NCBI GenBank assembly: GCA_016207415.1
Contig: JACQPT010000229.1
Coordinates: 1-41,053, forward strand
From: Ignavibacteriales bacterium
GTDB taxonomy: Bacteria; Bacteroidota; Ignavibacteria; UBA10030
DNA length: 41,053 nt
Direction of reading: 5' to 3'
Positions within the stretch are counted from its first letter, which is position 1, and each line of letters opens with the position of its first letter. The notes beneath the pieces are model-generated. The model was not told where the DNA came from. It made no database searches and saw only the letters and a list, made by a program, of their open reading frames with translations. This document shows positions 18,450 to 29,097 of the stretch, piece by piece. The position numbers and the translations under genes were made by a program.

Positions 18450-21400
18450 TTAAGCACCATGGCAATTCTTATATTTCTTTCCGCTCCCGCAGGGGCAGGG
18501 CTCATTCCGGCCAATTTTCTCTGGAACGCGAATTTGCTGCACTTTCTGCTGCGGCGGGCCTTGTGCTGCACGCGCCGGCAACTGGGCTTGCCCCGCGCCA
18601 GCAGGGATGGGCTCACGATTTGCCATGAATCCGGACCCTTGCGCCGATTCATGCGTCATGACAATGTCTTCACGGCGCAAAGGCCTGCGTCCGCGTTGCA
18701 CAGGGAGCTGCTCGGGCCTTTCAGGATACAATTTGAACACAAGGCCGATCACTTCATCCTCGATCAAATCCATCAGCTCCATGAACATCTTAAACGATTC
18801 GCTTTTGTATTCAAGGAGGGGGTCTTTCTGGCCGTATCCCCGGAGATGAATTCCTTCCTTCAAGTCGTCCATTTCGCGCAAGTGGTCGCGCCATTTTGAA
18901 TCAATGACCTGCAGCATGACCATTTTTTCAAGAGTTCGCATCATGCCGGGGCTCAGCTGCTCTTCTTTGCGACGGTAAAAATTCTCAGCGCCCTTTACGA
19001 TCTCGTGGCTCACACCCTCTTGTCCGAGTTTCTGGAACTGCTCGGCGCTGAGGTCGAGGTCGACAAGGAATTTCGACCGTACCTCAAGCTTCAGCCCCTC
19101 GAGATCGCCCTCAGGATAAAACCGCTGGACGAGCTTGTCGGCCATGTCCCGGACCATCTCGAAAATATCGTCGCGGAGCCTCTCTCCGAGTAAAGCATGA
19201 CGCCGGCGGGAATAAATCACCTCCCGCTGTTGGTTCATGACATTGTCGTATTCCAGGAGACGTTTGCGAATCCCGAAGTTGTTTTCCTCGACCTTCCGTT
19301 GAGCCCGCTCAACAGACCTTGTGATCATCGGGTGCTGAATCACCTCTCCGTCTTCAAGCCCCATTCTCTCCATAATCCGTGCGATGCGCTCACTCCCAAA
19401 AAGTCGCATGAGGTCGTCCTCAAGGGAGAGGTAGAACAGAGACGAACCGGGATCGCCCTGGCGTCCTGACCGACCCCGGAGCTGGCGGTCGATGCGACGG
19501 GCTTCGTGCCGTTCCGTGCCCACAATGTGGAGTCCATCGAGTTCCCTGACGCCCGGACCCAGCTTGATGTCCGTTCCACGACCCGCCATGTTTGTCGATA
19601 TCGTCACGGCACCCGGCAATCCCGCGTGAGCGACAATTTCGGCTTCACGCTGATGCTGTTTCGCATTCAGCACGTTATGGGGAATGCCTTTTCGCTTGAG
19701 CATTCTGCTGATCGTTTCCGAGACCTCCACGCTTGTCGTTCCCACCAACACCGGACGGTTGATCTTCCGCATTTCTTCGATCTCGTTCATCACGGCGTTG
19801 TATTTTTCCCGCTTCGTCTTATAGACCTGGTCATCGTGGTCGGTACGAACCATGGGTTTGTTCGTCGGAATAACAACAACGTCGAGTTTATAGATCTCAA
19901 AGAATTCGGCCGCTTCGGTCTCCGCCGTTCCTGTCATGCCGGCGAGTTTCTTGTACATCCGAAAGTAGTTCTGAAGCGTCACCGTCGCCAGCGTTTGCGT
20001 ATCTCTCTCAACCTTCACGCCCTCCTTGGCTTCAATCGCCTGATGAAGTCCTTCAGAGTATCTCCTCCCCTGCAGCAGACGGCCGGTGAATTCATCCACA
20101 ATCATGATCTTGCCGTCCTGGACGACGTACTCGACGTCTTTGTCGTACAGGCAGTAAGCTTTTAAGAGTTGGAGAATCGTGTGAATGCGGTCGTTGCGCT
20201 CGGCGAATAACTTATTGACCTCATCCTTCCGGCGCTGCTTTTCCTCAAGCGTGATGCTTCCGTTTCCTTCGATGATGCTAAATTCGGTTCCAATATCGGG
20301 GATGACAAACAGCTCTTTGTCATGACCCGGGTAAATCTGTGCGAGAAACTCTCTGCCCTTTTCCGTCAGGTCAATCACATGGGATTTCTCGTCAATCGAG
20401 AAATAAAGCTCGTCGTCAATCTCGTGCATGCGGGCAGAGTTGTCCCTCAGATATTCTTTTTCCGTCTGTTGAGAGAGAGACTTGTTCGCCGGCTCTGAAA
20501 AAAGCTTCAGGAGTTTATTGTTCTTTGGAAGCCCGCGTTGCGCCCGTAAAAGCAGAACTCCGGCCTCATCGGTTTTGCCTTGTCCCAACAAACTTTCAGC
20601 GTCTGAAACGATCTTGGCGACGAGAGATTGTTGACTCTTGTAAATTCGCTCGACATAAGGTTTCATCTCGTCAAACTTATGTTCTTCAGCCTCCACGGGA
20701 CCGCTTATGATGAGAGGCGTTCGAGCTTCATCGATGAGCACCGAGTCCACTTCATCGACGATGGCATAGTTATGGCCGCGCTGAACCATTTCCTCGGCAG
20801 TGACCACCATGTTGTCCCTCAGGTAGTCAAAACCGAACTCGTTGTTCGTGCCGTAGGTGATGTCGGCCGCGTACTGCGCTCTTCGTTGCACTGCGTCCAT
20901 GTGCTGGAGAATGCACCCCACCTTCAATCCGAGGAATTCATACACTTTCCCCATCCACTGGCTGTCGCGCAAGGCAAGGTAATCGTTCACGGTGACGATA
21001 TGAACGCCCCGACCCGGCAGGGCATTCAGGTAGGTCGGCAATGTTGCCACGAGCGTTTTTCCCTCACCCGTAGCCATTTCGGCGATCTTTCCCTGATGAA
21101 GGGCGACACCCCCCATGAGCTGAACGTCGAACGGCACCATGTCCCACACTACCTTGTTTCCAGCGACATCCCACGATTGGCCGACGAGGCGCCGGCATGC
21201 CTCTTTGACAACCTCAAAGACCTCTGGCAAGATTTCATTCAACGTCTCTTCGATCTTCGCATCAAGCTTTTTGTTCAGCTCATCAACTTCAGCGTAGATT
21301 TTCTCTCGCTCATCGTAGGGCAATTCTTCGTTCAAGGATGCACGAAGCGAAGCAATTTCGGACTCGATTTCCCGAGTTTGCTCTTTGACGCGTGCCCGGA

Positions 21401-21545
21401 ATTCATCGGTTTTCGCCCGCAGCTCATCATCGCTCAAACGGGCAATGGATTCGCTGTGCTGCAGGATCTCTTCAACGACGGGACGGAGAAGCTTGACATC
21501 TCGTTCGTGTTTTGAGCCAAAAAGTCTTCGGAAAAACTGGAGCAT
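18450..21545 (-). CDS. secA: Preprotein translocase subunit SecA
   Basis: [54 protein letters not shown] zinc motif [17 protein letters not shown]. Confidence 0.98.
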   Translation of the reverse strand: MLQFFRRLFGSKHERDVKLLRPVVEEILQHSESIARLSDDELRAKTDEFRARVKEQTREIESEIASLRASLNEELPYDEREKIYAEVDELNKKLDAKIEETLNEILPEVFEVVKEACRRLVGQSWDVAGNKVVWDMVPFDVQLMGGVALHQGKIAEMATGEGKTLVATLPTYLNALPGRGVHIVTVNDYLALRDSQWMGKVYEFLGLKVGCILQHMDAVQRRAQYAADITYGTNNEFGFDYLRDNMVVTAEEMVQRGHNYAIVDEVDSVLIDEARTPLIISGPVEAEEHKFDEMKPYVERIYKSQQSLVAKIVSDAESLLGQGKTDEAGVLLLRAQRGLPKNNKLLKLFSEPANKSLSQQTEKEYLRDNSARMHEIDDELYFSIDEKSHVIDLTEKGREFLAQIYPGHDKELFVIPDIGTEFSIIEGNGSITLEEKQRRKDEVNKLFAERNDRIHTILQLLKAYCLYDKDVEYVVQDGKIMIVDEFTGRLLQGRRYSEGLHQAIEAKEGVKVERDTQTLATVTLQNYFRMYKKLAGMTGTAETEAAEFFEIYKLDVVVIPTNKPMVRTDHDDQVYKTKREKYNAVMNEIEEMRKINRPVLVGTTSVEVSETISRMLKRKGIPHNVLNAKQHQREAEIVAHAGLPGAVTISTNMAGRGTDIKLGPGVRELDGLHIVGTERHEARRIDRQLRGRSGRQGDPGSSLFYLSLEDDLMRLFGSERIARIMERMGLEDGEVIQHPMITRSVERAQRKVEENNFGIRKRLLEYDNVMNQQREVIYSRRRHALLGERLRDDIFEMVRDMADKLVQRFYPEGDLEGLKLEVRSKFLVDLDLSAEQFQKLGQEGVSHEIVKGAENFYRRKEEQLSPGMMRTLEKMVMLQVIDSKWRDHLREMDDLKEGIHLRGYGQKDPLLEYKSESFKMFMELMDLIEDEVIGLVFKLYPERPEQLPVQRGRRPLRREDIVMTHESAQGSGFMANREPIPAGAGQAQLPARAAQGPPQQKVQQIRVPEKIGRNEPCPCGSGKKYKNCHGA

Positions 21546-21767
21546 GGATAAGGTTTCGCTTGAAAATTGTCAGAAATTTGACGTGCAATATACCTTTTTT
21601 TTGAAGACCAATCAAGAAAACGTCTGATTCTGCCGTAGTCCATCATCATAGCCTGGAATTGTCACCTGCGTACTCCTTTACCACCGCAAACAAGCGAACA
21701 ACAAAACACGAAGACTCTTTTCTCATTTGTTGTTGAATTTCAAATCAATTCAAGCAACATTTCTGTC

Positions 21768-23240
21768 ATGAAAAGAATCGTACTTCCCTTGCTGTTTTTG
21801 CTAATGACCGGATGCGCAGGAGTTCAAACGCTTTCACCTCCCACCGACCCGCTCGATCGGCTGAAATACGAAATCGATCTTGTTCTTTCAGATTCCATCT
21901 TCATCCCGGCTCGTGCCAGCATGAAGGTTATCTCTCTGGAGACAGGTGAGGTCGTTTATGAGCGGGACAGCAAAATGCTTATGCGCCCGGCTTCAAACAT
22001 GAAGCTGCTGACATCATCGGCTGCGCTGCAAATTCTCGGCAAAGACTTTATGTTCAAGACCTCCGTTTGTATCGATAGCCTCGTGATCGAGGGAGTTCTC
22101 TATGGCAATATCTATCTGAAAGGGTTTGGCAATCCAGACCTCAAGACTCAAGACCTGGATACTCTGTCGCGACGCATCAAGAGTCTCGGAATCAACACCA
22201 TTACCGGCGATGTCGTCGGGGACGTGTCGTACTTTGACGATGAATATTGGGGAAATGGGTGGATGTGGGACGACGAACCGTATCCTGACGAGATGTTCAT
22301 CTCACCCCTCTCTGTGAACGATAATTGCGTCCGAGTACGGGTGGAGCCGGGTTTCTTTGCCGGCGACTCAACGAGGGTAACAATCGATCCGCAGACAAAT
22401 TATGTTCTGCTCGTGAATTTCGCCAGGACCGCCACAGACACTGTTCTTCAGCCGCTGAAGATCACAAGATTGTTCAAAGAACGGGCAAATATCATCGTTG
22501 TCGACGGTCAAATTCTCTCCGGTTCCCCGCCGCGAGAAGAGCAAATCAGTGTGTGGAAACCCGAGCTTTATGCCGCCGAGCTCTTTAAGGAATCGCTACA
22601 GAGAGCAGGGATACTTGTCCAGGGGCGATCCCGCATCAATGTTGCCGACTCTGTTGCCAGGGAAACGGCATTTCACCTCCGGCCGATGGATTCTATGGTC
22701 GTCAACCTCAACAAATTCAGCGACAACCTCGCGGCCGAGAATACACTCAAGACCATTGCTGCTGTCAAGCGCGGAACTCCGGGCACGGCGCGCAACGGTG
22801 TCCATGAAGTCAATGCGTTTCTTACACAATTCGGCATCGACACGACTGCCTATCTCATGGTGGACGGTTCCGGCGTCTCTCATTACAATCTTCTCACCAC
22901 CGAAATGATTGTCCAACTCCTTGCGGGCATGTACCACCGTTACGACCTATTCCCGCTTTTCTTTGATTCTCTTCCCATAGCCGGTGTTGACGGCACTTTA
23001 CGCGGGCGAATGAAAGCCTCCGCGGCAGAGGGAAATGTGCGCGCCAAGACAGGCACCATCAGCGGTGTGAGTTCTCTTTCCGGCTATGTTCGCACCCGCG
23101 ACGGCGAAATGTTTGCATTCTCCATGATGATGCAAAATTTTATTCTACCAAGTCGCCATTTCCGCCAAACTCAGGATTCAATCGGCATACTGCTCTCACG
23201 TTTTTCGCGAAGCGGAAGCCCCGGCGTCGTCACTCCTTAA
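21768..23240 (+). CDS. dacB: D-alanyl-D-alanine carboxypeptidase/endopeptidase (PBP4 type), predicted lipoprotein
   Basis: Lipobox LMTGC; SxxK in RPASNMKLLTSSAAL; SDN in KFSDNLAAEN; KTG in RAKTGTISGVSSLSGYV. Confidence 0.93.
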   Translation: MKRIVLPLLFLLMTGCAGVQTLSPPTDPLDRLKYEIDLVLSDSIFIPARASMKVISLETGEVVYERDSKMLMRPASNMKLLTSSAALQILGKDFMFKTSVCIDSLVIEGVLYGNIYLKGFGNPDLKTQDLDTLSRRIKSLGINTITGDVVGDVSYFDDEYWGNGWMWDDEPYPDEMFISPLSVNDNCVRVRVEPGFFAGDSTRVTIDPQTNYVLLVNFARTATDTVLQPLKITRLFKERANIIVVDGQILSGSPPREEQISVWKPELYAAELFKESLQRAGILVQGRSRINVADSVARETAFHLRPMDSMVVNLNKFSDNLAAENTLKTIAAVKRGTPGTARNGVHEVNAFLTQFGIDTTAYLMVDGSGVSHYNLLTTEMIVQLLAGMYHRYDLFPLFFDSLPIAGVDGTLRGRMKASAAEGNVRAKTGTISGVSSLSGYVRTRDGEMFAFSMMMQNFILPSRHFRQTQDSIGILLSRFSRSGSPGVVTP

Positions 23241-23287
23241 TCCCCCGTGTTTGCTTCTCGGACCAGTTTTCTCTAAGTTGATGCGCC

Positions 23288-24259
23288 ATGTGCGAAAAAA
23301 AATTCGCCGCCTTCCTCCTTCTTTGCTTCGTCGCCTGCGACCAGCGTCAACAACAACCCGTCCCTCAACAACAGATGAAATCCATCGACCCTCTCGTCAG
23401 CGTGCCGGTGTTTGACGGCCAGGAAGCATACCGCTTTTTGACGGCTCAGACAGATTTTGGTCCCAGAAACCCCGGCTCAGAGGGGTACAGAAGATGTCTG
23501 AGGTTTCTTCAGGACGAAATGGGAAAATATGCCGAGCGTGTCTTTCTGCAGGAGTTCAGCCATACAAATTTTAAGGGCGAACGACACAACTACGCAAACA
23601 TCATTTCTCAGTTCAACCGTAATGCCGTTGTCCGCGTGATGCTTTCCGCCCACTGGGACACTCGCCCGTGGGCCGACAACGACGAAGACTCTGAGAATCA
23701 CGATAAGCCAATCCTCGGCGCGAACGATGGTGCCAGCGGCGTCGCAGTTCTTCTGGAGTTAACCCGACAATTCAAGAAGAACCTGCCACCCGTCGGTGTG
23801 GATATTGTTCTTTTCGACGCAGAGGATATCGGGAGGCATGGCGACCAGAGGTCCTACGCCGTTGGTTCCCAGCATTTTGCGAAAAACCTACCGGCCGGAC
23901 TCAATCCGCGGTTTGCCGTCAACTTGGATATGGTCGGCGACAAAATCCTCACAATCCCACGCGAACAAAACTCTGATAAATACGCACCGGCGATCATGAA
24001 TCTGATCTATTCATCGGCGCAAGAGCTCGGCATTCCTGAATTCGTGAATGGAGTAGGCGAGGAGATCTTTGACGACCACATTCCATTGAACGAGGCCGGG
24101 ATTCCTTCGGTGGACTTAATCGACTTCAACTACCCCGACAATTCAAACCGTTACTGGCACTCTCTCGAGGATACCCCGGACAAATGTTCGCCCCAGAGCC
24201 TTGAAGCCGTCGGAAGAGTGCTCATCCACATTCTTTACAAGAAACCAATCACATTTTAG
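23288..24259 (+). CDS. M28-family metallopeptidase/glutaminyl-peptide cyclotransferase-like lipoprotein
   Basis: Lipobox FVAC; SAHWDTRPWADND, LGANDGASGVAVLLELTRQ, VLFDAEDIG. Confidence 0.85.
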   Translation: MCEKKFAAFLLLCFVACDQRQQQPVPQQQMKSIDPLVSVPVFDGQEAYRFLTAQTDFGPRNPGSEGYRRCLRFLQDEMGKYAERVFLQEFSHTNFKGERHNYANIISQFNRNAVVRVMLSAHWDTRPWADNDEDSENHDKPILGANDGASGVAVLLELTRQFKKNLPPVGVDIVLFDAEDIGRHGDQRSYAVGSQHFAKNLPAGLNPRFAVNLDMVGDKILTIPREQNSDKYAPAIMNLIYSSAQELGIPEFVNGVGEEIFDDHIPLNEAGIPSVDLIDFNYPDNSNRYWHSLEDTPDKCSPQSLEAVGRVLIHILYKKPITF

Positions 24260-24261
24260 AT

Positions 24262-24918
24262 ATGAACAACACCACAACTTCTTTCGGCCTTTACGAAACA
24301 TTCCGCATCCTCATTCCCGGCTTCTACTTTTCAACGCTTGCCGTGGTTCTCGCGTGGGCTGTCTTTCCGGTGACAATTTCACATACCATTACAGGTTGGC
24401 AAATGACGATATTGTTTTTCTGCTTTGCGATCATCTCGGGCTTGACTATGTACGCCAAGGAGACGACAAAGCGCCGGAAGGCATTTCAGGAAAACCAGCC
24501 AAGCACCTATCTGCTCAACAAAGCCCGCACGATGGCAAAAATTCAACCGTTGGACGACTCGGACGCTCAGAGACTTTATTTCTACGTGCTCAACAACTTC
24601 ATTCCGGCAGTTTTTCACGAAAAAATTTTCTTCTTCGGCACGGTTTACCATATCATGATCCTCGTGCGTCGAACATCCTTTTGGTTCGGACTGGCATCGA
24701 CGGCGGGTGTTGCCGCCCGGCTCTCCATGGGCACAACCTTCGATGGGCAACAGGTTCTTCTGGTCTTTACGGTAGTCGTCTGGCTCATCTATTTGCTCAA
24801 CGTCCGATACAACAAAGCGGACCGTAAGATGCAGGAAAATTACCGCGACCAGATTTTTTGGCTCGAGATGAACAACGACCTTGTCGAACAACTTCTCCGC
24901 AAACGCCGCACCGTCTGA
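24262..24918 (+). CDS. Hypothetical multi-span membrane protein, 218 aa
   Basis: Starts 2 nt after the M28 stop; hydrophobic segments separated by a basic segment; no family recognised. Confidence 0.75.
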   Translation: MNNTTTSFGLYETFRILIPGFYFSTLAVVLAWAVFPVTISHTITGWQMTILFFCFAIISGLTMYAKETTKRRKAFQENQPSTYLLNKARTMAKIQPLDDSDAQRLYFYVLNNFIPAVFHEKIFFFGTVYHIMILVRRTSFWFGLASTAGVAARLSMGTTFDGQQVLLVFTVVVWLIYLLNVRYNKADRKMQENYRDQIFWLEMNNDLVEQLLRKRRTV

Positions 24919-24929
24919 TTTCGGCTCGC

Positions 24930-25796
24930 ATGAAAGCAAGAGCCTGGATTGAACTCGGCCTGCATCTTCCCTTTTCACACCACGATCTCCTCACCGGTCA
25001 GCTGGCGACGCTGGGGTTTTCGGGATTCCTTCAAGAAAATGCTTCACTCAAATGCTTTCTCCCGAAGGACAAATGGACAAACCGTCTTAAAGAACAATTG
25101 CAGAAAATCCTGAGCCACTTCAAGCGAGAATTCCCCCTCCTCGACGTCCGTTTTCAGCTCACAACTGTCAGGGAACAAAACTGGAATAGGGCCTGGAAAA
25201 ATTCGATCAATTCTATCGGCGCGTCGGAGAAAATCGTCATTAAACCCTCATGGAGAAAAACGAGACGGCAGGACAGAGGAAAAATTGTCATTGAGATCGA
25301 CCCCAAAATGTCATTCGGTACGGCCCATCATGAAACGACAAGACTCAGCCTGCGGTTACTGGAGGAACATCTTCAGCCTCGGGCCTCAGTGCTTGATTTT
25401 GGGTCGGGGACAGGAATTCTTGCGATTGCCGCTGTAAAACTCGGGGCACGGCATGCCATCGCCATTGACAACGACGGCTGGGCAACTTCAAACGCGACAG
25501 AGAATGTCCGAAGAAATGCTGTCCGGAGAAAAGTGCGCGTCCTCGAAGGGAGCACAAAGGACATCCCCCGCGGAATGTTTGAACTCATCGTGGCTAATAT
25601 CGACCTGCCGACAATTCTTCAGTCGCTTCAATGGTTTGTCAAGCATTTGAAAACAGAGGGGATTTTGATCCTCTCAGGACTCTTGATAAGAGACCTGCCA
25701 ACACTCCTCCCTCAGCTTTCTCACCGCGGACTTGTTCCTCTTGGGTTGATCGGCGAAAACGAGTGGGTCGCGCTTTCACTCGTGCGAAGCTCATGA
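24930..25796 (+). CDS. prmA: Ribosomal protein L11 methyltransferase-like
   Basis: DPKMSFGTAHHETTRLSLRLLE, SVLDFGSGTGILAIAAVKLGA, IVANIDLPTILQSL; start at MKARAWIELGL. Confidence 0.87.
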   Translation: MKARAWIELGLHLPFSHHDLLTGQLATLGFSGFLQENASLKCFLPKDKWTNRLKEQLQKILSHFKREFPLLDVRFQLTTVREQNWNRAWKNSINSIGASEKIVIKPSWRKTRRQDRGKIVIEIDPKMSFGTAHHETTRLSLRLLEEHLQPRASVLDFGSGTGILAIAAVKLGARHAIAIDNDGWATSNATENVRRNAVRRKVRVLEGSTKDIPRGMFELIVANIDLPTILQSLQWFVKHLKTEGILILSGLLIRDLPTLLPQLSHRGLVPLGLIGENEWVALSLVRSS

Positions 25797-26725
25797 GACT
25801 CACCTCGATCGACATCGGCACCAACACCATTCTGATGCTCGTGGCCGATATCGACACCGACGGCACGTTAACCGTCATTCGTGATGAACATGCCATCGCC
25901 CGGCTGGGAAAAGGCGTCGATGCGAATAAGATGATCCTGCCGGAAACCTTTGAGCGCGTCCTTGGCCTCCTTCAGAAGTACAAAAACATTTCGGAGGACT
26001 GTGGTTCGGAAAAAATCCTCGCTCGAGGAACCAGCGCGCTCCGGGATGCACAAAACCAATCGGAATTCAACGATTTTATCAGAAAGAAACTGAGTTTTGA
26101 AGTCTCCGTTCTTACGGGTGCGGAAGAAGCCGACTTGACCTATCTGGGGGCCATCTCTGATTTCCTGCAAGAAGGAGCAAAGAGGAATTTTGCAGTGCTG
26201 GACATTGGCGGAGGTAGCACGGAACTCATCGCCGGCCAGGACCTCGAAGTAAAATCGAGGCAGAGTCTCGATATTGGAAGCGTTCGACTTACTGAAAGAT
26301 TCCTGAAAACCTCGCCACCATCGTCCCTCGGTGTAAGCCAGGCTCTCAGCCTCATCAGGTCCCAAGTAACTCAGTTTTCCCCGCTCTCGAGCACGGCCCG
26401 GCTCATCGGCGTGGCTGGAACACTCACTACGCTTGCAGCGATCGACCTCAAGCTCCCGTCGTTCGACCGCGAAAAAGTGCACGGCCATTTGCTCACGTTC
26501 GACGCCGTCCACACGATTTTCAATCAACTCAGGATCCGAACTCTCGAAGAGCTTCGTTCAATCCCGCAGATTGTTCCCGAAAGAGCCGACATCATTCTCG
26601 CGGGAATACTGATTCTCCTAGAGACGATGAAACAACTGAACGCCAACGAGATCGTGGTGAGCGACAGGGGCTTACGCTACGGGATTCTTTTGAGGGAATT
26701 TCAGGAAACAAAAACTAGGCAGTAA
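25793..26725 (+). CDS. ppx: Exopolyphosphatase/pppGpp phosphohydrolase family
   Basis: MRLTSIDIGTNTILMLVADI, LDIGGGSTELIAG, GVAGTLTTLAAIDL; ATGA overlap with prmA. Confidence 0.9.
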   Translation: MRLTSIDIGTNTILMLVADIDTDGTLTVIRDEHAIARLGKGVDANKMILPETFERVLGLLQKYKNISEDCGSEKILARGTSALRDAQNQSEFNDFIRKKLSFEVSVLTGAEEADLTYLGAISDFLQEGAKRNFAVLDIGGGSTELIAGQDLEVKSRQSLDIGSVRLTERFLKTSPPSSLGVSQALSLIRSQVTQFSPLSSTARLIGVAGTLTTLAAIDLKLPSFDREKVHGHLLTFDAVHTIFNQLRIRTLEELRSIPQIVPERADIILAGILILLETMKQLNANEIVVSDRGLRYGILLREFQETKTRQ

Positions 26726-27881
26726 CGGCAAGTTTCATCTTATTCACGACTTCGTGAAGAGCATCAACGGCATAATCGATGTCTTCCTCAGTCGTGGACC
26801 TGCCCATCGAAAAACGAACTGTTGCTTTTGCAGTGTCGTGATCTCGCCCCATCGCCAGAAGAACGTGCGAAGCCTGCATACTACCGGAAGAACACGCCGA
26901 ACCGCTCGTGACAGCAACACCCCTGAGATCAAGTCCCACAATTAAAGCATCTCCATCCACGCGATTTCTTTTTGAATCAAATGAGACGTTGACAATGTGG
27001 GGGAGCGCCCACTGTTGGTGTCCGTTCATGATGAGACCCTCGAACTCGGAGAAAAGCCTCTTTCTCATGACATTTCTTTGCTGATGATATTTGGCCGTCA
27101 TAACTTCACGTTCGTCCGCTGCGATTTGAACTGCCCTTGCGAAGCCGGCGGCCAGCGGCACGTTTTCTGTTCCTGCGCGTCGGTTGTTTTCCTGAGAGCC
27201 TCCCTGAATGATCGATTCAATCCGTATTCCTTTCCGGATGTAAATTGCGCCGATCCCTTTCGGACCGTACATCTTATGGGCCGATAGCGCAAGGATATCC
27301 ACGCCCAATTCTTTGACGTCGACAGGAATCTTGCCGACCGTCTGAACACTGTCGGAATGACATACAACACCACGCGATTTCGCTATTTCTGCAATCTCCT
27401 TTATCGGCTCAATCGTCCCTACTTCGTTGTTCGCATGCATAACGGAGATCAAGCAGGTGTTCGGCTTCATTGCTTTCTCGACCCTCTGCGGATCGACAAG
27501 AGCATCGCTGTCAACGGGCAGGACGGTCACTTCAAACCCGTGTTCCCTCAGCCAGTCGGCGGTGTGGAGAACAGCGTGATGTTCAATGGCGGTGATAATG
27601 ACATGATTCTTGCCAAACTTCTGAGATGCGAAGGAGACCCCCTTCAATGCGTGATTATCTGCTTCCGTGCCACCGCTGGTGAAGTACAACTCATCGTACT
27701 TCGCGCCGATGCTTTTTGCAATCTGTTCACGGCTTTCCTCGAGCAGAACCTTCGCCTCGCGGCCGTAAGAGTGAATGGACGAAGCGTTGCCGAAGTTTTC
27801 TGTCCATGCTCGTTGCATGGTCTGGAGCACCCGCTCATCCAGTGGTGTCGTTGCAGTATGGTCGAGATAGACCCTTCTCAT
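26715..27881 (-). CDS. Cysteine desulfurase (NifS/IscS family)
   Basis: YLDHTATTPLDERV, SGGTEADNHAL, LSAHKMYGPKGIGAIYIRKG (PLP Lys), TSGSACSSGS (active Cys). Confidence 0.93.
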   Translation of the reverse strand: MRRVYLDHTATTPLDERVLQTMQRAWTENFGNASSIHSYGREAKVLLEESREQIAKSIGAKYDELYFTSGGTEADNHALKGVSFASQKFGKNHVIITAIEHHAVLHTADWLREHGFEVTVLPVDSDALVDPQRVEKAMKPNTCLISVMHANNEVGTIEPIKEIAEIAKSRGVVCHSDSVQTVGKIPVDVKELGVDILALSAHKMYGPKGIGAIYIRKGIRIESIIQGGSQENNRRAGTENVPLAAGFARAVQIAADEREVMTAKYHQQRNVMRKRLFSEFEGLIMNGHQQWALPHIVNVSFDSKRNRVDGDALIVGLDLRGVAVTSGSACSSGSMQASHVLLAMGRDHDTAKATVRFSMGRSTTEEDIDYAVDALHEVVNKMKLAVTA

Positions 27882-27913
27882 GTCATGTGCAATATAGCAT
27901 CAAGGGAGCAAAT

Positions 27914-27945
27914 AAAAAAGCCGACGTTGACGCGCCGGCTTTTTT
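27914..27945 (-). terminator. Rho-independent terminator downstream of the sigma/anti-sigma/Spy-like operon
   Basis: aaaaaagccg...cggctttttt, 10-bp stem with flanking A/T tracts, about 20 nt past the stop at 27965. Confidence 0.85.
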
Positions 27946-27964
27946 CACATCGGGTTGCATGTCT

Positions 27965-28456
27965 TCACCGAAACGGGGCGCCCATTCTTCCGCGGCCGCG
28001 TTCCTGTGCCATTTCCCGCATGAGCTGCATCAGTTGTCTGTTAAAATTCCTTTCAAACACGATGTACTCGGCTACCTGGCGTGTCGAAACGACACCTTTC
28101 AAATCTTGGAGAAATCTCGACCTCTCTGCGACGATTTGCGATTCCGTGTTCTGAAGCTCTTTAAAGACTTTCTCATACTCAGAATCAAGGCCGTCCGATT
28201 TTCTCAATGCGGCCAATTGATCGATCAGCCCATCCCTCCTTAATGTGATCTCTTTCATTGCTTCGTGATGCTTGTTATAGCGTGCAAAGAACCGAAGAGA
28301 GGTTTCTTCGTCGAGCTTCATGACCTCCATCATACGAATTTTTTTGAATTGCTCAACACGCTCTCGTGCAGGCCCTTGCATTGGCAACTCCTGACTCGTC
28401 GAAGCGGCAAAAACGAACGTGGCGAGGAACGTCCATAGCTTCAATCTTTTGGTCAT
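27965..28456 (-). CDS. Spy/CpxP-like periplasmic protein
   Basis: N-terminal signal; helical charged body; REMAQERGRGRMGAPFR tail; next to an ECF sigma/anti-sigma pair. Confidence 0.55.
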   Translation of the reverse strand: MTKRLKLWTFLATFVFAASTSQELPMQGPARERVEQFKKIRMMEVMKLDEETSLRFFARYNKHHEAMKEITLRRDGLIDQLAALRKSDGLDSEYEKVFKELQNTESQIVAERSRFLQDLKGVVSTRQVAEYIVFERNFNRQLMQLMREMAQERGRGRMGAPFR

Positions 28457-29097
28457 AACGAGGACCTTTCTTCCAGCTTTTTGAGCAATGTCTCAATCTG
28501 CTCTTCATCAAGATTCTGGAGCAACTGTTGACTGGAGATTAACGAGGCATCGGTAAAATAAGACTGTAAGTCCATGGAAAGGGCATTCTGCAAAAAATGT
28601 CCCTTTGTCAAATGGTCGCTAACGACCGCTTGAGCGACCTCCTGAGTTTGGCTCGTTACCCACGGTGTGGAGGGAGAATCTTGCATCACCATATCAACGA
28701 CGTCTTCAGGATTCATCCCCTCGACGAGAGGGCTTAAGGCCTTGTCTGTGCCGTTCGAAGCATTCAGCCCTCCGATGTTTACAAGCAACACAATGGCAAC
28801 CGTTGCCGTCGCGAAGGGGAGGACCAGTTTGGAAAAGGCAGGGCTGTCAAACCACGGCATCGGCGCCTTCCCATCCAAATGTTCACGAAGTCGGGGAACG
28901 ATCGAGGAAAAATATGAAGGAGAAGGGGCTTTGTCACGGAATTCTTTGACCTGCTCGAGTGCGTCGGAGACTTCTTTCAAGTCCAGCTGGCACTTTTGGC
29001 ATTCGCGTACGTGGGCCTCGACCTGAAGTCTTGCCTCAGCATCCAACTTGCCGCTTACATAATCAACCAGATTCGCGCTAACGTGATCGGTGCGCAC
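28453..29097 (-). CDS. Anti-sigma factor with zinc-finger (zf-HC2-like) N-terminus and one TM segment
   Basis: EAHVRECQKCQLDL (HxxxCxxC), hydrophobic LVLPFATATVAIVLLVNIGG; directly downstream of the ECF sigma gene. Confidence 0.85.
   Translation of the reverse strand: MRTDHVSANLVDYVSGKLDAEARLQVEAHVRECQKCQLDLKEVSDALEQVKEFRDKAPSPSYFSSIVPRLREHLDGKAPMPWFDSPAFSKLVLPFATATVAIVLLVNIGGLNASNGTDKALSPLVEGMNPEDVVDMVMQDSPSTPWVTSQTQEVAQAVVSDHLTKGHFLQNALSMDLQSYFTDASLISSQQLLQNLDEEQIETLLKKLEERSSL

Noticed and set aside
20628-21515. 295-aa plus-strand ORF
   Set aside because: Antisense shadow of secA.
24201-24827. 208-aa plus-strand ORF overlapping the M28 and membrane protein genes
   Set aside because: Frame-shifted shadow of the tightly spaced genes at 23288-24259 and 24262-24918; no protein-like features.
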